This document shows, in pieces, positions 25,701 to 36,719 of a stretch of 64,000 nucleotides of DNA. The DNA is taken from assembly GCA_010645155.1 (NCBI GenBank), contig CM021322.1:4469740-4533739 (forward strand), read 5' to 3'. Each line of letters starts with the position of its first letter. Within the stretch, counting starts at the first letter, position 1. This stretch comes from Tigriopus japonicus (lineage: Eukaryota; Arthropoda; Copepoda; Harpacticoida; Harpacticidae). Below the pieces are notes generated by a model. That model made no database searches and was not told where the DNA came from. It worked only from the letters and a program-made list of their open reading frames with translations. The translations under genes and the position numbers were made by a program.

Positions 25701-28700
25701 ATTGGAAATGAAATTGCAGGGCTGCTGAATTCTCTTCCCTCTTGTGCTTGGCTGTCATGGTCATTGCTGAGAAAGAGCACAGGGAATTTTCTTCCTCTCT
25801 TGACTTCACCCCTGACTGCTATTTACACTTGCCCACCTACCCCTTGATATGCAAGATCACAGGTGTAAGTGGTGGTGGCCAGCAGGGGAGTCCAGTCAAA
25901 TGCTTGCTAGCTTCAGATGGCTTGCCCTAGAGACGCTCTAGTGAGAGACGGGCGAGGTTGAGACCGGCGTCAATGACGTCATCCAATTCGCATCATGTGA
26001 TTGGCTGACACCCTTTTTGGCGCCGTTTTCAACATTTCCAAACAGACGGAAGCCTCAACAAGCTGTCGCTCAATCCAGTGCCTCCGCATCTTACTCTGAA
26101 GCAGAACGTTTGCATTTTTCTAGAGGCCAACCTAATGTGCTGTAAAATGGGTTGATGCTTCCAACTTATTTATTTCTGCTCAAAACCCAACTTGAAAGTT
26201 TGCAATTTAAGACTCTGAACATTGGGCAAGGTCATTAGAAAATGTTTTAGTAAACGTTCCATTTGACGATTTTTTTACGTTCAAAGCATGGAGAGACTGT
26301 TTATTTGGAAATGTTTTTTGTTCAAAAAATCGTTTACTTTTCTCCATGGCGCTTGAGTCGAAACCCCGCCCGTCTCTGACAATAAAGCGTCTCTAGCTTG
26401 CCCAGCTTGCCCACTGGCACTTGTTAAGAAGGGAACTGCAAGGATTGCTGGGCCGGGCCAGCTCTCTCTCTTTCTCGCTCTCTCGCTCTCTCGCTCTTCA
26501 CACTGAGCCCAGTTAAGCCCAGTGAGCAAACAAAGACTTGAAGGACTTGACTCAACATTTCAGGGTTGATAAGTAAAGAAAGGAAAACTCAACATGATCC
26601 TCTCTATCACTATTCTTTCTGACACATTTTTTATTGTAGGAGCCCTGATTGTGAACGTTTTCTCTGAAAAAACATTGATCACAATGAGGGGTGAGATATT
26701 CATTTTTCTCTCAGTCTTTTAGGTTCTAAACCTAATTTTACGGGCAATTCAGCTTTGAATCATTTGAAGCACACTAATAGTTCATTTTGCACCCCTTCAT
26801 TAAGGTTCTAGGCCCTTTAGTTTCTCAAAAGGTGCTATCTTGGTCTGATAATTTGGAAAACTTGTTCAGCTTAGAGGGTACCTGTGCATTAGAGTTGTGC
26901 ATTGGATCCGAAAAGTCGGATCCGATCGGATCCGAATCCGATCGGATTCGGATTCGTTCGGATTGACGCAAGAATTTTCGGATTCGGATTCGTTCGGATT
27001 TTAGCGCGAATTTTCGGATTCGGATTCGTTCGGATTTGCCAAAACCTGTCGAATTCGGATTCGGATTTGCGAAAAAAATTTCGGATCCGACGTAATCCGA
27101 AACCAATCCGAATTTTTCATTTTACTTTTTTATTTCAATTCACAATATTTTCATTATGAGACCTTTTTTGTTTGATGATTTAAATGCAATCTCCTGTCTT
27201 CAACTCTGAATTTTTTAATGACTCCACAAGGTATTTTAATGTTTCAGATTTTACCAATTAAATGAGAGCATTGAGATCAAATATTTCTATATTAAGAGAA
27301 TCATAGAAAGGTTTTGTAGTAAAAAAGCATCAAAAAGTTACAAAACGTGTTCAAAGCAAAACCATCCTATTTGAATATAGTAAAGATTTTGCCAAGTATT
27401 CACCCCTGGATTGCAATTAAGTGCGTAAATATCAGCCCACTTGACACCAAACTGATTTAAAGATAAAAATGTTTTCACCCCATTCAATTACGCAGTTTTT
27501 TCTGCATTTGACTGTTGATATGATTGTGATTTTTTGAATCAATACCTTTTCATAAACATTTTAACATATTTGGTTCATTTTGGGAAATTCTATTGTGCAA
27601 AGAGCATTCATTAATTTGCTCTAATTGTCCTGAAATATTTTGCCAAAAAACAAGAAAATGCTTATTTTTTCCTGGAAAATGCCAAAATGTTAAAAAAAAT
27701 CAAGGCTAAACGTGGAAATATTAAAAAGATATATTATATTTAAAATAATATGTTTTTGGCACTTCTAGTTGAAAGTGTTATTTCCAATTTAGGCCAAAAT
27801 AACAAAATAATCAGATTTAAATCGGAATTAGCAAAAAAAAATTTCGGATTTTTTTCGGATTTTCGCCAAATTTTCGGATTTTTTTCGGATTTTGCGCCAA
27901 ATTTTCGGATTCGGATTCGTTCGGATTGGGCAGAAGATTTTCGGATTCGGATTCGTTCGGATTGGGCAAAAATTTTCGGATTCGGATTCGTTCGGATTGA
28001 GTAGCAAATTTTCGGATTCGGATTCGTTCGGATTGAATGGAAGCTCTCGGATTCGGATTCGGATTCGGATTAAAGAAATCAAGTTCGGATTGGATTTTGG
28101 GGACCTTTCGGATCCGATGCACAGCTCTACTGTGCATCCTTTTGGGAACGGCGAGCAGTTGTGAGCAGAATGAACTAGATGGCGTTGAATATGATTGTAC
28201 TCTTTCTAATATAGAGCTCTACTGTAAATAAAAGATAAAAACTTGTCCACTTCACCGCTTAACTGCTTGTTCCCATGAATAACCAATCGGGTTTCACCTC
28301 GATTGAAATTCTTAACATCGATTGGGTGAAGCATGAGGAAAAGCGGTCAAGTGGTAAAGCAAATAAGCCCCTTATGTAATTTTGCTTCAGAATCATGAGA
28401 TATCTGCTCTATCCAATTAATTAGTTCATAATAAGCCAATTAGCATTTGCTCAATATGCAATTTTCCTTTTAAAAAGACCCATTATCCGGTTCATCTCAA
28501 TGCCCTTATGCCCTCACAGCATCTTACCGTTAATTGCTCTACACTAGTGTAGGGTATTTGATCCGACTTCGACACCCAATTTTCTTAAAAGGTTAAAAAT
28601 ATCCCCCCCAAAAAAATCGGTACCATCGCCCAAACCTCGAGATTGAACCCGACGACAATTACGTTTTGGTTCATTGCTCCTGCCCCTCAATCACTATTCC

Positions 28701-31700
28701 TTTCGCCCACCCATTTTCGTTGTGCTTCATTGCGTTGAGCTCCTTGTTCCATCGGACTAATGGTATCTCATCCTTCAAAGGCTCCTTCTTCTCAACGACG
28801 ACTCAAGTTGATTATGCTTTTCATGAAAGAGCCCTTCCTCAATGTCTTAACAAGAATTTGAGCAAAACCCGTCTTGATCTAGAGGACTTTGATTTATGAT
28901 GAAATGGGCACGAACTCGGCTTTGGAAAAGACGTGTAACTTAGTTAAATAAATACTTCAAATAATATTCTAGACGTTAACGTTAGTGAAAAAAATCGGGT
29001 TTAATGTTTTTGCAATAAACTATTGGATTTTTGAAATATTGCGAGTTTTTTATGAAACAACAAGGTTCATTGATTTTTATCACCAAATTACCAAGAAAGG
29101 AAGATTTGGTCTTTGCTATACCACGTTAAAAAGTGGAATTTCCAAACTTTGGAAGCGATGAAAAGTTGACATTGAAACTGGTGCAAAACTGAAAAATAAC
29201 GTCGCAACTTTTTTAAATACAAGATAATTTGAAACGCTTAATGACGAATGTTTTTTGCCCTCAATTACGTAATCAATTCAATAAAAACAACAACAAAGCA
29301 GTACAAAGGTAATGAAAACGGTACCAAAATAGTTCTACATCATTGATTAACCTAAACAAAGAGAAAATGTATTACATTTGAGCTCTAACGTGTATGTATT
29401 CTGAAGGCAAAAAAAAGAGTGCACAGAAAAATGGATTTCTCGTGGCCTTTCTTAAGTTTCTTGGCCATTCCATTTGCAATTGCATTTTCGAATATTTGCT
29501 GTGAGCTCTGAATCTTGTTCAGGAATGTTATTCAAAGCTCGTCGTGCTGACTCAGAAGACGAGGACCGACTTAGTTACAAAAAGTTTGGCTGGCTTTTTA
29601 CATAAGCCAAGAATGGATGGAAGAGAGCCTTCAATGGCGTCTAGATTGAACCCTAGTTTCTGGGTAGACATGCACATAAATTGCCTTTCTTTCCGTTTCT
29701 CGTCCCACGAAGACTAGAAGTCATGTCTTCAGATTGAGAAAACATGACCTTTAAGAACGAAGGCTATTTATTGACAGAGGGGACAACTTTGTCAAGGCTG
29801 CTCATAGCTGTCAAGTGTTACATGGACATTATGGAGACAAGCACCGTGTTTTGAATCTGTCAAGATGAGGGACTTCACAAATCGTGGACTTGAAACCAGA
29901 GGGCGTTGGTTTAGGAGATTAGCCTTTTTTGGACTTGTAACACTAATCTTTCGAATTCTATTGGAATAAATCGAAACTAATCAAGCAAATCATTGAAGTG
30001 CAAGGAAATGAAGTTTTTTAGGTTAAAGATGATTAAAATAGATTTTTCAATTTAAAGAATGTTTAGAAATGAAATTCCAAATTGGAAAAAGGTGTGTGAA
30101 AACATTGAAAAAGGGGGGAAAATACCTCTTTTTTGGATAACATTATAACCTAAACAAATAGTCTCTTTCAAACCTTTCAAAAAACTTTTAAACTATTTAA
30201 AAGTTTCAAGCATCTATTAATTCACATTTTGTTCATCATCTACTAACTATATAAGAAATCTTGTGCTCATAACTTTTGCAAAAACCAAAAGTAGATTGAA
30301 ATCAAAATGTTTAGTTTTTGATTGACTGTCGTTTCAAAAAATTAAACGTAAAATTTACCAATATTTCAAAACAGTCAATTTATGGGCGCAGATTGTGCGT
30401 TTTCAAAATCAATGTCCCAGAACTCGTTTGATATTGTCCCAAAAAGGCAACACACCCTTCATTAATTCCATATTGTACCAGATGTAATTGCATTTGAGTG
30501 TGTCAGGAACAAACTATTTCAATGAGATTGGCGACAATGGCAGACCTTGATTGTTTTCGAAGTGTTTCGTAACTAAAAGTTTTGGTTTATTTCTTTTTGT
30601 CCCCCAGCCAACTTTATGTAACTCCATACAAAGTTTTTGAAGTACATCTAACAAGGCCAAAGTGTCGACAGAAGCACTTCAGGCAAACATGTTTCCGGAC
30701 ACTATAGCCCTACCTGAAACTCTCTTTTTTTGGAACCAGAGAAATACGAGGGGAATCCAAACTAAAAGAGGACTAGAACACCTTGTGGTTTTATCCCAAA
30801 CTTTTAAAGGGGAAAGCTTCGTTGTGTGCTAACGTTACTCATAACTGGTACTGATGGATTGTTAGATGACCTTGTTAAAAGTTATCTAAGCTCTTGAAGG
30901 TCTCTAACGCGGGTAAAAATAACTCAAAGAATGAGCAACTTGATCAAACTAAATAGTTTGGTAAAGCAACCCATTGATCCATGTCATTTTCCACTCATTA
31001 ACATTGAACCAACATTTGTAGTTGTCTTTGGGAGAACTTTTGACTTTTGGAAAATAACCTTCATTCTTACAGCAAACAACTCATTTTTGCAAGCATCCAT
31101 ATTTTTTTTTTTTGAATAATGTCACAACAACTTTAAACAGCATTATCTAAGAGCACAAACAAGAGATAACACTTGCCCACAAGTGACTAATATTTGCTTA
31201 CAAAAAAGTTCAAAAAGCGTATTTGCTCACGAGTTACAAATCTAGTCTACCTTTAGCTTGAATACCTCTCGTAGTAATAATGATCAACCGCAGTTCCGAG
31301 CTACTGAAATGAACTTGTGGAAACTTCATGGCAAATCCAAAATGAAAAGCAATCGACAACTGAAGGATTAATGATTCATTCAAATGGGATCCCAATGATT
31401 GCATGTTCCACTTTTCTAGATTCAGCCACCAATATTGGAGGGAACATGTGGAAATTTGTGATGGAATATCTTCAGAAGAAAAGGAAAGGCGCCAATGGAA
31501 GTCTCAATGACACGAAGAGCAATCCCAGGACCAGCATTTCTTCGACTAAAAGAGTACGTTCCACTTTGTCTACAAGTCTAGTCAGCAACGTGAATTGAAC
31601 CCTAGAGGTCTTTTCATTTCAGGAGGAATCGATGATCCCATTCACTGAAGGCCAGTTGCTTAATCACGAAGACAAGTGTATCATTAATATGGAAGAGACA

Positions 31701-33287
31701 CATCTGGGCCCAGATATGGAGCGAAAGGATTCAATAGACTCGGATACTGAAGGAACTTGTTCCTCCATTCAAAGGGTAAACGCTTGGTTTCTATTTTCGT
31801 TTCAAAAGCCACATAATCAAATATTGGGTTTCTATGAATTGTAGAGTAGGGTTACTATCAGTAACAAAGTTCGTGTGAAATGTATTATTCATGTCAACTC
31901 TTGACTTTGAATGTCTTGAAAGGTATTTCTGTTGAGGTTGTTCCATTTGTAAATAATGTTTGTATCGTGTAAGTGAATGTGTTGGTCCTCATTTGGCTCC
32001 ATTTTCCACCCTAAATGACATTGCGGGGAACATCAAGTCGTTTCAAAACATGCAAGAACGGGTTTCGTGTGACGAATATGTCTGCATTGCTTCAAAAAGG
32101 GAGCCTCTAGGTTTTGTTGAAAACATATTTTGAAGCCAAAATATTTTTCACGGTGAATTTGTTTTTAAAAGTATATTCAGTTATGCTGAATATTCAATGA
32201 GCAAAGTTCAGCTCAGAGACTTTTTTGGCATAAGATGTTCAGCGTCCAATTTTTTATCTTCTGCTTAGTAAAAGCATCCTTCATTAAAACAAACCAAAGT
32301 ATGGTGCATGTTTCGAGATCATTTGAAAAAAGAGGAAATGCAACGTGGCTAAGGGTTTAAGCGTATATTTTTAGGATTCATGTCTAGTTATCCAACTTAA
32401 TGTTATCCTGTTAAAGGAACTGCAACGCAATAAATGTACAAAAGTTGATCCGGCTGTATTTCAGAGTCGTCTCCAGAATATGTTTCATAACGAGCCAAAT
32501 CCATAAATTCAATTGACCTTCCTCTTTGAAGCTCTCAAAGGCATAAAAAAGACATTTGACAAATATTTCTCGTTTACTCGCAATTTTTAAGGAATCTTTG
32601 GCAACATAACATTCTTATTCCACAAGATATCAATATTCCACATGCAGAAATGTGACCTTCGGAAGCTTTTAGGGTCGAAAGGCAATGACAACATTCTCGT
32701 TGCATCACAAATATTATTTACGACTGTTTTATGTACAATATGCATAAGATTAGTACTCTCTTAATGTTTTTCAGGAGGAACACACGAGTTTCCAAGTGTC
32801 CATTCACTCTCAGGATGAGGAACAGGAAGCTTCCAGCTCACATGCGGCTATCTGTCCACTTCCTGTGGCTCAAGTTCCTCAAAAAATCTCATCAGAGGTT
32901 GTCTCAACTGACGAGTCCAATACCCTAACCGATAAAGGGATCATAATCAATTTCAACCAAGATGGAACAGCATGTAGTGGTCACGGAGACCCACCTGAAT
33001 CGTACTCATCACATAAAGAGGAGGTAGTAGACACAGTTAAGGCCCTGGAACCTTCGCAGAACCCAGGAGCGTCTCCTTTGGATCATCTGTGCAATCGCAA
33101 GCACGAATCAGGATCAAAATTGCTGAAGCACACGTGTTCGAATCCTTCCTTCAGTGTTTCCAAGGATTTTGAAATAAGCCCTGAATTGGTCGAGCGACTC
33201 ACGTCCAATGAAGTGGTCAACTTTCATTCCAACCCTTCAAATAGTCCCGCGCACAATCAGTCCATCCCTTACGAGACCACCATGTGA
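22791..33287 (+). CDS. Single-pass membrane protein, function not recognised
   Basis: Exons are 22791-23088, 31420-31553, 31623-31775 and 32775-33287, giving about 365 aa. All junctions use GT-AG and keep frame: exon A leaves one base, exon C supplies two, and the rest are phase 0. A 51-bp optional exon may lie at 26640-26690. The N-terminal 69 residues are polar with a possible glycosylation site (NAS, residue 42). Residues 70-90 form one hydrophobic helix (VVIVFFMLALWLYSIMLIV) followed by RAWAK, which suggests type I-like topology with a cytoplasmic tail. There is no signal peptide. The roughly 270-residue tail is acidic, Ser-rich and disordered. I do not recognise the family. The 8.3 kb intron holds nested transposons. 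The gene converges on RFT1 with 140 bp between stop codons. Confidence 0.65.
23089..25376 (+). other. Left part of the large intron of the membrane-protein gene
   Basis: This intronic DNA follows a GTGAGT donor at 23089. It is AT-rich, with only short frames that look random. I see no exon or recognisable element before the transposon nest begins at 25377. Confidence 0.5.
25369..25376. repeat. Target-site duplication of the outer element, left copy (CTGTAAAT)
   Basis: Identical to 28222-28229 on the far side of the element. Confidence 0.85.
25928..26395. mobile_element. 468-bp hAT-like MITE inside the outer element
   Basis: The left end is TAGAGACGCTCTAGTGAGAG. The right end, reverse complemented, begins TAGAGACGCTTTATTGTCAG. 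The two agree imperfectly for about 37 bp, including a shared GAGACGGGCG block. A perfect 8-bp duplication GCTTGCCC flanks it (25920-25927 and 26396-26403). It has no coding capacity. The interior carries a cluster of promoter-like motifs, described separately. Confidence 0.85.
25974..26024. promoter_or_regulatory. CRE, CCAAT and E2F-like motif cluster inside the 468-bp MITE
   Basis: Within 51 bp lie a full palindromic CRE (TGACGTCA, 25974-25981), a CCAAT box (25983-25987), an inverted CCAAT (ATTGG, 26000-26004) and TTTGGCGCC (26016-26024), which fits the E2F half-site TTTSGCGC. These motifs are seen directly. That they act as a promoter is inference. Confidence 0.4.
26463..26498. repeat. CT/TCTCGC microsatellite
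   Basis: A pyrimidine-rich run with repeated CTCTCG units inside the outer transposon, just outside the right end of the 468-bp MITE. Confidence 0.8.
26640..26690 (+). CDS. Possible 51-bp cassette exon within the outer transposon
   Basis: A strong pyrimidine tract and TTATTGTAG precede 26640, and a GGTGAGA donor follows 26690. The 51 bp are a multiple of three. The segment enters and leaves one base into a codon, exactly the phase of the flanking exons 22791-23088 and 31420-31553. If used it inserts 17 residues (ALIVNVFSEKTLITMRD, the last codon shared with the next exon) just after the membrane helix. The gene is also in frame without it. It lies between the arms of the transposon, so it would be an exonised transposon sequence. 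A chance pair of splice sites remains quite possible. Confidence 0.3.
26882..26889. repeat. Target-site duplication CTGTGCAT, left copy
   Basis: Matches 28130-28137. The unbroken left arm of the outer element holds this site once, as ATGCACAG on the plus strand at 25461-25468. Confidence 0.85.
26890..28129. mobile_element. 1240-bp hAT-like element with subterminal repeats, inserted in the right arm of the outer element
   Basis: The left end reads TAGAGTTGTGCATTGGATCC. The right end, reverse complemented, reads TAGAGCTGTGCATCGGATCC. The match continues to about 28 bp. A perfect 8-bp duplication CTGTGCAT flanks it (26882-26889 and 28130-28137). Its left quarter (about 26918-27115) and right quarter (about 27838-28110) are arrays of TTCGGATTCGGATTCG followed by TTCGGATT, in the same orientation at both ends, about 40 bp apart. 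The middle is AT-rich with no transposase. The long open frames over the arrays are repeat artefacts. Confidence 0.85.
28130..28137. repeat. Target-site duplication CTGTGCAT, right copy
   Basis: Matches 26882-26889. Confidence 0.85.
28222..28229. repeat. Target-site duplication of the outer element, right copy (CTGTAAAT)
   Basis: Identical to 25369-25376. Confidence 0.85.
28230..31419 (+). other. Right part of the large intron of the membrane-protein gene
   Basis: AT-rich intronic DNA ending at the acceptor CTTTTCTAG (exon from 31420). An imperfect inverted block lies at about 28240-28360 (CCACTTCACCGCTT against AAGCGGTCAAGTGG), perhaps a small MITE. I see no other exon. A frame at 28666-28899 lacks splice context. 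Confidence 0.5.
31776..32774 (+). other. Last intron of the membrane-protein gene
   Basis: About 1 kb between a GTAAAC donor and a TTTTTCAG acceptor. I see nothing recognisable inside. Confidence 0.6.
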
Positions 33288-33374
33288 TTGCTGGGTGTAA
33301 CTTTTGAATATATTTTCCCGTCACCCTGAAAGTTCATCCCAGTTTACTGCATTAACGTTCGCGCCCAAAACGAG

Positions 33375-33380
33375 TTTATT
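33375..33380 (-). promoter_or_regulatory. Poly(A) signal of RFT1 (AATAAA on the minus strand)
   Basis: TTTATT on the plus strand is AATAAA on the minus strand, about 50 bp after the RFT1 stop. It lies in the 140-bp space shared with the 3' end of the convergent membrane-protein gene. Confidence 0.65.
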
Positions 33381-33427
33381 GCGGTGCGTCCCATAAAATC
33401 ATATTTAACAGGGCAAATCCTCAATCT

Positions 33428-35093
33428 TTAGGTCCAGGTTAATGAGGATTCGTTTATTCCACCTTGTAATAATGAAGTCTCTTGGTGCAATACCAGTAAT
33501 CCTAGCATCAGAAATGCCAAGGCTCCAACGGAGAGATGGTGAAGCATTTCGTAAGGTAACTCGCCATAAAAAAAGAATTCAGAGTAAGTACAAAGACCGG
33601 CAGCAGCTATTAAAGCTGCTGAAACCAAGGGCTTGGGTAAGATGTTGGCCAGTGGGCTAAAGTTTGAGCCCTTATGTCTATCTCCTATCAAGACAAAGTT
33701 GTAGGTAAGCCTGAGTCCAAGATTTAGAATACTGGCCAAAACAAATCCCGGGGGTCCAAATATCCGGCTCATTCCTAACACGCTCGTAAAGTAGATCACT
33801 GTCACCGCCCCCATGGCCTTGTTGTAGCGTTCAAGTTGCCTTGAAGTCAAGGCATTGAGGACATAGCTCTCACTGGTGACATTGACACCCAAGAGAAATA
33901 TGTAGACCATGTGAAGCTTCAATAAGAGTGGGCCGGATCCTTTGATCAAAAGTTCTCCCGCATAAATCCACAAGAGAGGACGTGAGTACGGCATGCCAAA
34001 GACCACGAAAATGCATCCTATCAGGGTAAGAGTCTTGAGGAGGAGATGCAGATGTTTCGTGGGCAAAGCCTCTTTCACACGGTCGGCCAGTGGTTCACGT
34101 GTGACAGTTTGACTGAAGTATAAATGTGTGCTCTCTTCCATTTTGACATAGAACAATTTCAAAGGAATGGCCATGAAATTCTCGATGGCGCCATAGATTC
34201 CTTGGTCTGGAATGGTCATCAGATGGAAACCCACAAACATGTACTTTTCTCCGTCCATTAAGGCTTGTCTGAATATGCCTTGTTTGATCAGATTCCACGA
34301 GATCTTCCATCGGTCGTGGTCAATTGCAAAGTTCCGGATATCAGGAAAGAACTCTCGAATAGATCGGAATGGGATCGCATCAGGCTCATTTTGGGAGCCA
34401 TCCATCTCGTTTTGTTTCCTTAGCACGTACCAAAAGTAAAGTACATGCATCAAGAGAAAGAAGATACTTCCAATAATCGAAGTGATCCCACTCCAGATTT
34501 GGCGATCCGGATAATTAGAGATAAAGGTGACCACGAGGATGTTACTAAGAGGTCCACAAATAGCCCAATACATGTCAGCTGCCGATCGGAATTTGACGTG
34601 AAGGTAAGCCTGTCCAATCACATGGAATGGTTCTGCGGCCAGAATGAGAAGCAGGTTGACAGACATTAATAGAATGGACCATTTGTACTGAGTGTAGTAC
34701 TCCTCGGGAGGCTTCTCCAATAAGAAGATCCAAATCAGACTGAAGAAACACGAGAACACCATGCCAATAGGCAAAGTCAACCACATGAGGTTGATGATCC
34801 CTGAAAGAAACTCATTTCATAATCCGGAAACTTTCATACCAACTAAAGGGCACCTCACCTTTCCATTTCTTGTCCGGGGGTCGACTTAAACAAGCTTTTC
34901 GAAATGCTTCTCGACTCAGGAACAAAAGTGTGTCGAACAATAACTTTTGACGCACTCCAAGGCCCAAAAGCTCCTTGGTTTGGAGCCTTAAAACATAGGC
35001 TTCCACTAGAAGACTCACCAAACGGATGAATATGCAAGATCCTATTGCCAGAAAAGCACTTTCAATACTCTTGGACAGCACTTGAGTTACCAT
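33428..35093 (-). CDS. RFT1: RFT1, ER protein required for lipid-linked oligosaccharide assembly
   Basis: RFT1-family proteins act in the ER membrane in N-glycosylation. They are linked to Man5GlcNAc2-PP-dolichol reaching the lumen; whether RFT1 itself flips it is disputed. Exon 1 is 35093-34859 and exon 2 is 34800-33428, joined across a 58-bp intron (GTGAGG...TTTCAG) with a Gly codon split 1+2. The product is 535 aa, close to the roughly 540 aa usual for the family. It has many hydrophobic helices. Family hallmarks visible are LLFLSREAFRKACLS (residues 56-70), TLPIGMVFS soon after the junction, and the central block DQGIYGAIENF...IEES-like (MEESTHLYFSQ). A strong acceptor (CCCTTTCAG) lies two bases before the ATG, suggesting a 5' UTR intron. 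I am confident in the family. Confidence 0.93.
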
Positions 35094-36719
35094 ATCTGAA
35101 AGGGTAGGGCGTTATTAATGATCGCATTCAATACGTATTGGGTTTGATTATGATGGTGAAACAGAAAACCGATAACGGAACTGGCTGAGTGGTATCGTTC
35201 TTGTTGTGTCGTGGAAGCAATTAATATGCATATAAGTGTTACAAATTAACTAGACAATAAAGTTCCATAGCATAGTTATTCCAATTTGTGGTGCGTGAAA
35301 AATAATAATAAAAGACAATGTGTTTTAGCGTTGTTTGATAACGAATTGAGCAATGGGTGTCAAAAAAGCAATACCACGGAGATGTAATACAATAAAGCAG
35401 TATCCAAGAATCAAGTCAATTCAATGGTTGTGGAGTATAAGGTGGGGTGTTATCTGCGCTAATTGAAATAGCTCGAGTATAATAAAGTGTAATCAAAAGA
35501 GACATCTTAGTACAGATGTTGAAAAGGCACATTTGGGCATGAGTGTTGAAGGGCAATTGTTACGAAATTACTACTAACGCCAAGGTAGTAATAGCTAGAA
35601 ATTTTGTAACGAATCAAGAATCCAAAAAGTACTCGTTACTCGTTTCTTTTCTCATTGCACCAATCACCATTGATTTTTTGTCTCAAGGGGAATGAATGAA
35701 TTCGTCAAAGAATTAAACCGGGGTCTATGGGTAAATTAGCAACCTATCACTTTTTCTTGTCTTGGGAGGTCTCCTCAAGAATTCATACATCTAGGAAGTC
35801 GAAGTTCATCTTCAAAAAAATACTGTAGCTAAATCGGCTGATCAAAATCAATCCGTCCATACTCAAGGACCGTTTATCTGACTTGATTTCGGTCTGCTCC
35901 TAATTTGCCATTTCTTCTAGCCAAGTTTCAGCTCAAAGTGTTGTAAGTTTAAGTAAGCTTCTTGAAAATGAGGTATTTCTTTCCACCAAGAAGCATGATC
36001 CAAATTAATCCTTCGTCTTCTTCCAATAACGGGATTGTCGCTTTTTGTCTAGGTAGGTACGCATGCATATTTTTGCAAGCGCATTACTTTTTTCTGAATG
36101 GTTTCATTTACCACCTTTCATTAACTGTAACAATTCAAACCCGTAACTGGTCTGTGTAACATGAAATTATTTCAAAATGTCAGTTTTTTCAAAATACAGT
36201 CACAGTCAGATACTTTACTTTCCGAGCCTTGTGCCCGATTGTCGATTAAACTCTAATCATTTCTGCAACGTGGAAGAGAAACAAAGAATGTATTCGTAGT
36301 ATCATAAATTCAAATCCTTCACAACTTGTGAACAAAAATTTGAAATTCAGAAAGCAAAAATAAAGAAACATTTAATTGATAAAACAAGTGTTCAGGACCA
36401 ACTTTACAAATCAAGTTTCAAGTTTCTTACAAAAAATGCGACTCCGCTTGAAATGATTAGATACCGAAAATGTGAGAGAAAAAAGGTTCGGATACAGTGG
36501 TGTCTTAACTTTGATTCAAGAATGGGTTTTGCATCACTTACTCCCACTTGACAATTATTACCGATTTTTTAAACTAAGCATCTCTTACGAGCAGTTTTTA
36601 ATCAGTCCGCATTTTACTTTTATTCATACAAGGGTTAGACAAAAAGCTCTCAGACAAATGTTATCATTTCTGCATTTTAAAACTTATTACCTTACTTTTT
36701 CTACATAAGCTCCGGTGTT
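35094..36719. other. Intergenic region upstream of RFT1
   Basis: The right flank of the RFT1 start probably contains its 5' UTR exon and promoter, which I cannot place. Only short random-looking frames are present. Confidence 0.5.

Larger units (their letters stand above)
25377..28221. mobile_element. Outer hAT-like transposon with long terminal inverted repeats
   Basis: The left end starts TAGAGCTCTATATTAG. The right end is its reverse complement, finishing at 28221. Both sides carry the perfect 8-bp duplication CTGTAAAT (25369-25376 and 28222-28229). The arms extend about 240 bp at very high identity (only about five differences by eye) and then fade by about 25650 and 26695. The right arm is split by the element at 26890-28129. 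The interior holds the element at 25928-26395. No transposase frame is visible, so it is non-autonomous. The 8-bp duplication and TAGAG-type ends point to the hAT superfamily; long arms of this kind are also called fold-back. Confidence 0.85.

Noticed and set aside
26825..28164. Frames reading repeated Asn-Pro-Asn-Glu-Ser or Phe-Gly-Phe-Val-Arg-Ile
   Set aside because: These are translations of the TTCGGATT arrays of the 1240-bp transposon on both strands, not proteins.
28666..28899. 77-residue frame in the large intron
   Set aside because: No splice sites in phase with the membrane-protein gene and no motif; the composition looks like chance.
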